A stretch of 64,000 nt of DNA. It comes from Eubacterium sp. AF22-8LB (GTDB lineage Bacteria; Bacillota_I; Bacilli_A; Erysipelotrichales; Erysipelotrichaceae). Below the pieces are notes generated by a model. The model searched no databases and was not told the origin of the DNA. It saw nothing but the letters and a program-made list of their open reading frames with translations. The stretch spans positions 16,290 to 80,289 of the forward strand of contig NZ_QRVI01000009.1 of assembly GCF_003458715.1 (NCBI RefSeq). The letters run 5' to 3'. The position numbers and the translations under genes are program-made. This document shows, piece by piece, positions 61,152 to 64,000 of the stretch (positions are counted from its first letter, which is position 1; every line of letters begins with the position of its first letter).

Positions 61152-61823
61152 ATGGATCAGAATTTTAATAAGGTATTTTGGGATGCATGTGCAAACGGTG
61201 ATTTTCCAATGGTGTGTTCACAAATCAAAGCAGGAGCGGATGTAAACTATCAGAATGGTGATGGACGTACAGCATTGATGCGTGCAAGTAAGCGTGATCG
61301 TAAAGATGTTGTACAGGTTTTACTTGATAATGGGGCTGATGTGAATATTACAGATAATAAAGGGAAAACAGCTTTGATGACAGCTGCAAAAAAAGGCAAT
61401 AAAACAATCTTAAAAGCTTTGATTGATGCAGGTGCTGATGTAAATGCCAAAGATGATAGAGGTCGTACAGCTTTAATGCGTGCTTGCTTATTAGGCCAAG
61501 ATCGTTGTGTAGAAGTATTATTGGATGCTGGGGCAAAGATCAATGATCAAGACGAAGTAGGTCGTAGTGCTTTAATGGAAGCTTGTATCGCGTTTAAACG
61601 TGACACAATCCACTTATTACTAGAAAGAAATGCCGATGTAAATTTATTTGATAATAATGGTGTTACTGCTTTGATGCGTGCAGCATATGGAGGATACCCA
61701 AGCTTAGTAGAAAAACTATTAGCTTATGGTGCTGATAAAGATATGACAGATAAACAAGGTCGTGTTGCATTAGATTATGTTCGTGAACACTGCAGAGCTC
61801 AATTAGAGCCGATTTTAAGATGA
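61152..61823 (+). CDS. Ankyrin-repeat protein
   Basis: 223 residues, almost entirely ankyrin repeats (about six). The recurring pattern is DxxGRTALMRAC followed by VLLDNGADVNI-type helices. Ankyrin repeats bind proteins; no catalytic part or signal peptide is seen, so it is probably cytoplasmic. Start ATG 61152 follows AGGAGG with 9-nt spacing. It lies 10 nt upstream of the EF-G-like gene and is likely co-transcribed. Confidence 0.9.
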   Translation: MDQNFNKVFWDACANGDFPMVCSQIKAGADVNYQNGDGRTALMRASKRDRKDVVQVLLDNGADVNITDNKGKTALMTAAKKGNKTILKALIDAGADVNAKDDRGRTALMRACLLGQDRCVEVLLDAGAKINDQDEVGRSALMEACIAFKRDTIHLLLERNADVNLFDNNGVTALMRAAYGGYPSLVEKLLAYGADKDMTDKQGRVALDYVREHCRAQLEPILR

Positions 61824-61833
61824 GGTTAAGCAT

Positions 61834-63900
61834 ATGAGAGATTATCAGAGTTTTGAAGTACGTAACGTAAGTGTGATCGGACATAGTGGTGCAGGTAAGA
61901 CAAGTGTTCTAGAAGCTATGTTGTATTATACAAAAGCAACAGATCGTTTTGGAAAGACAACAGAAGGAAGCTCAATGATTGACTTCGATGCTGAAGAAAT
62001 TCGTCGTGGACTTTCAGTATATACAACTATCGTTCCAATTGAATGGGAGGATAGTAAAATCAATTTTATTGATACGCCAGGTTATTTGGATTTTGTTGGT
62101 GAAAAACAAGGTGGTTTTGCGGTAGGTGATTCTAGTTTGATTGTAGTCAATGCCAAAGAACCTTTACAATCAGGAACAAAATTGGCTTATAAACAAGCAA
62201 TTACAGAAAAGAAACCTACAATCTTCTTCATTAATAAGTTAGATGAAGAACACACAAGTTTTGATGCAAGTTATCAAGCATTGCGTGAAGAATTTGGTAA
62301 GAGTGTCATTCCATTTGAAGTTCCAATTGTTGAAGATGGAAAGATTGTTGGATCTGTAAATATCATTAAAAATAAAGCTTGGTATTATAGTCCAGAATTA
62401 GCTGATAAAGCATGCCCAGTACCTGAATCAATGCAGGAAGAGGTAGCTCTTTATAAGGATCAGATTGCCGAAGCGGTTGCGATGGGTGATGATGAATTAA
62501 TGGAAAAATTCTTCTCTGGTGAAGAATTTAGTGATGCAGAATTAAAGCGTGGTGTACGAATTGGTGTACGTAATGGTGAAATTTGTCCAGTTTATTCAGG
62601 AAGTGCCGTTAATTCAATTGGTATTCAGCGTTTGATGGATTTAATTATTGATTATTTCCCAACATACTCAGAAAGAGGTATGTATACAGCTACAACTCCA
62701 AATGGTGTGAAGGTTGAATTGTTGACAAGCGAAACTGAAGTATTGACAGCACAAGTCTTTAAGACAATTGTCGATCCATTTGTTGGAAGAATCAGCTATG
62801 TAAAAGTGTTGAGTGGTGTACTAGCAGCGGATAGTACAGTGGTTAATGCCAATAATGGTAAACCAGAAAAAATCAGTCAAATCTATATCGTTAAAGGTAA
62901 ACACCAGACGGCAGCTGGTAAATTATTTACAGGTGATATTGGGGCTTTAGTAAAATTACAGAATACAAAGACAAACGATACATTGTGTGATAAAGGTAAA
63001 TTGTTGATGGCAGATCCAATCACATTCGATACACCAATGTATGGACAGGCTGTTGTACCTAAGACTAAAAATGATGAGGATCGTTTATCAAATGGATTGG
63101 CTCGTTTACAAGAAGAAGATCCAACATTTAAAGTGGTAAACAATCCTGAAACAAAAGAAACAGTGATTTATGGTATTGGTGACCAACACTTAGAGGTAAT
63201 TGTAAATAAATTAAATTCTAAATTTAAAGCGGAAGTTGTATTAAGTGATCCAGAGATTACATATCGTGAAACAATCACAAAGACAGCCGTAGGTGAAGGT
63301 CGTCATAAAAAACAATCTGGTGGACACGGACAATTTGGACATGTATTTGTTGAATTCAGTCCAAATCCAGATGAAGAAGAAATGGTATTCGCAGAAAAGG
63401 TATTTGGTGGGGCTGTTCCTAAACAATACTTCCCAGCTGTAGAAACTGGACTTCGTGAATGCTGCCAAAAAGGTCCTTTAGCTGGATATAAGATGGTCCA
63501 TGTGAAGACAACATTATTAGATGGTAAATATCATGATGTTGACTCAAGTGAAATGGCATTTAAAATGGCTGCTCACTTAGCTTATAAGGATGCGATGACT
63601 AAGGTTCATCCAATCTTATTAGAACCAATCATGAATGTTAAAATTCGTGTGCCAGATGAATTTACAGGAGCTGTTATTGGTGATTTGAATAAACGTAGAG
63701 GGTCAATTATGGGTATGACTCCAGTGGATTCAGACCAAGAAATTGATGCACAAGTTCCAATGGCAAACATGTCTAGATATTGCGTTGAATTAAGAAGTAT
63801 GACGACTGGTTTAGGTACTTATACTATGGAAATGGAGCGTTATGATCCAGTACCAGAACCTTATGCTTCAAGAGTAATTGAAGATAGCAAGAAAGAATAA
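61834..63900 (+). CDS. EF-G-like GTPase (EF-G II type)
   Basis: 688 residues with EF-G domain order. G1 is GHSGAGKTSVLEAM, G3 is DTPGYLDFVG, and G4 is NKLDEE. Domain IV and V segments follow (GRHKKQSGGHGQFGHVFVEF, MNVKIRVPDEFTGAVIGDLN). It lacks the usual rpsL-rpsG-tuf neighbours, and G1 differs from true EF-G (AHIDAGKTT), so it is probably the paralogue with recycling or accessory activity. The exact role is unknown. Confidence 0.88.
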   Translation: MRDYQSFEVRNVSVIGHSGAGKTSVLEAMLYYTKATDRFGKTTEGSSMIDFDAEEIRRGLSVYTTIVPIEWEDSKINFIDTPGYLDFVGEKQGGFAVGDSSLIVVNAKEPLQSGTKLAYKQAITEKKPTIFFINKLDEEHTSFDASYQALREEFGKSVIPFEVPIVEDGKIVGSVNIIKNKAWYYSPELADKACPVPESMQEEVALYKDQIAEAVAMGDDELMEKFFSGEEFSDAELKRGVRIGVRNGEICPVYSGSAVNSIGIQRLMDLIIDYFPTYSERGMYTATTPNGVKVELLTSETEVLTAQVFKTIVDPFVGRISYVKVLSGVLAADSTVVNANNGKPEKISQIYIVKGKHQTAAGKLFTGDIGALVKLQNTKTNDTLCDKGKLLMADPITFDTPMYGQAVVPKTKNDEDRLSNGLARLQEEDPTFKVVNNPETKETVIYGIGDQHLEVIVNKLNSKFKAEVVLSDPEITYRETITKTAVGEGRHKKQSGGHGQFGHVFVEFSPNPDEEEMVFAEKVFGGAVPKQYFPAVETGLRECCQKGPLAGYKMVHVKTTLLDGKYHDVDSSEMAFKMAAHLAYKDAMTKVHPILLEPIMNVKIRVPDEFTGAVIGDLNKRRGSIMGMTPVDSDQEIDAQVPMANMSRYCVELRSMTTGLGTYTMEMERYDPVPEPYASRVIEDSKKE

Positions 63901-63918
63901 GAATAGGACATACGTAAA

Positions 63919-63943
63919 AAGACAGCAAGAAAATTGCTGTCTT
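63919..63943 (+). terminator. Hairpin after the EF-G-like gene
   Basis: Perfect 10-bp stem AAGACAGCAA/TTGCTGTCTT, 5-nt loop, but no T run directly after it. Confidence 0.5.
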
Positions 63944-63965
63944 CAGACTGTTGACAAAGTGACTG

Positions 63966-63994
63966 TCGACAGTTTTTTTAAAATCTGATAGAAT
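63966..63994 (+). promoter_or_regulatory. Candidate promoter at the window end
   Basis: TCGACA (63966-63971), a 17-bp spacer and TAGAAT (63989-63994). The -35 is embedded in the palindrome ACTGTCGACAGT. It would serve a gene beyond the window. Confidence 0.5.
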
Positions 63995-64000
63995 ATCTGT

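Noticed and set aside
61250..61543. 97-codon antisense frame in the ankyrin gene
   Set aside because: Produced by the repetitive ankyrin codons; no start signals.
1..64000. tRNA and rRNA genes
   Set aside because: I looked for typical tRNA arms and rRNA signatures and saw none, but without a scan I cannot exclude a missed tRNA.

Overview
The window is a low-GC Firmicute chromosome centred on its replication origin. Gene content and order (rnpA-rpmH, dnaA-dnaN-yaaA-recF-gyrB-gyrA, tadA/ffs/dnaX-recR, cysS-mrnC-rlmB-sigH-rpmG-secE-nusG) are Bacilli-like. Strong AT bias, an oxygen-independent outlook (superoxide reductase, monomeric [FeFe] hydrogenase) and the glgC-glgD-glgA glycogen cluster suggest an anaerobic gut or oral member of the Erysipelotrichia. 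That placement is inference.

Layout. 1-4043 (minus strand): pth (cut by the window edge), jag, yidC, rnpA, rpmH and a FemAB ligase, all reading away from the origin. 4044-4485: oriC, with DnaA-box-like sites. 4486-12968 (plus): dnaA, dnaN, yaaA, recF, gyrB, gyrA. 13.0-18.6 kb: a frameshifted XRE regulator, a serine T-box with serS, SRP RNA, tadA, dnaX and recR; dnaX carries a perfect 16-bp parS site. 18.65-19.9 kb: a 680-bp gene-free tract filled with TCATATGA palindromes, followed by a 182-residue HTH plus coiled-coil protein. 19.9-30.8 kb: CYTH protein, NAD kinase, RodA-like protein, mutS-mutL-miaA-tcdA, lipid kinase and a CorC/HlyC protein. 30.8-33.65 kb: an ISL3-like insertion sequence and a decayed YitT gene. 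33.7-43 kb: NAD synthetase, [FeFe] hydrogenase, HAD phosphatase, two pseudouridine synthases, cation antiporter, an A24-protease-like membrane protein, superoxide reductase and a CLC antiporter. 43.1-47.6 kb: glycogen synthesis and HPr. 47.6-53.2 kb: phosphoglucomutase, aminotransferase plus Lrp regulator, GAPDH and two small unknown genes. 53.3-60.6 kb: translation, RNA-processing and secretion genes. 60.5-63.9 kb: VOC protein, ankyrin protein and an EF-G-like GTPase.

How the parts work together. The first 20 kb is an origin-proximal replication and segregation zone. The most interesting part is 17.3-19.9 kb: parS within dnaX, then an array of near-identical palindromes directly in front of a RacA- or plasmid-Par-sized HTH/coiled-coil protein. 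This looks like a second, ParB-independent origin-anchoring or centromere-like system, a hypothesis based on architecture and motif clustering only. Most other genes are housekeeping. Strong intrinsic terminators, many overlapping stop codons, separate the transcription units.
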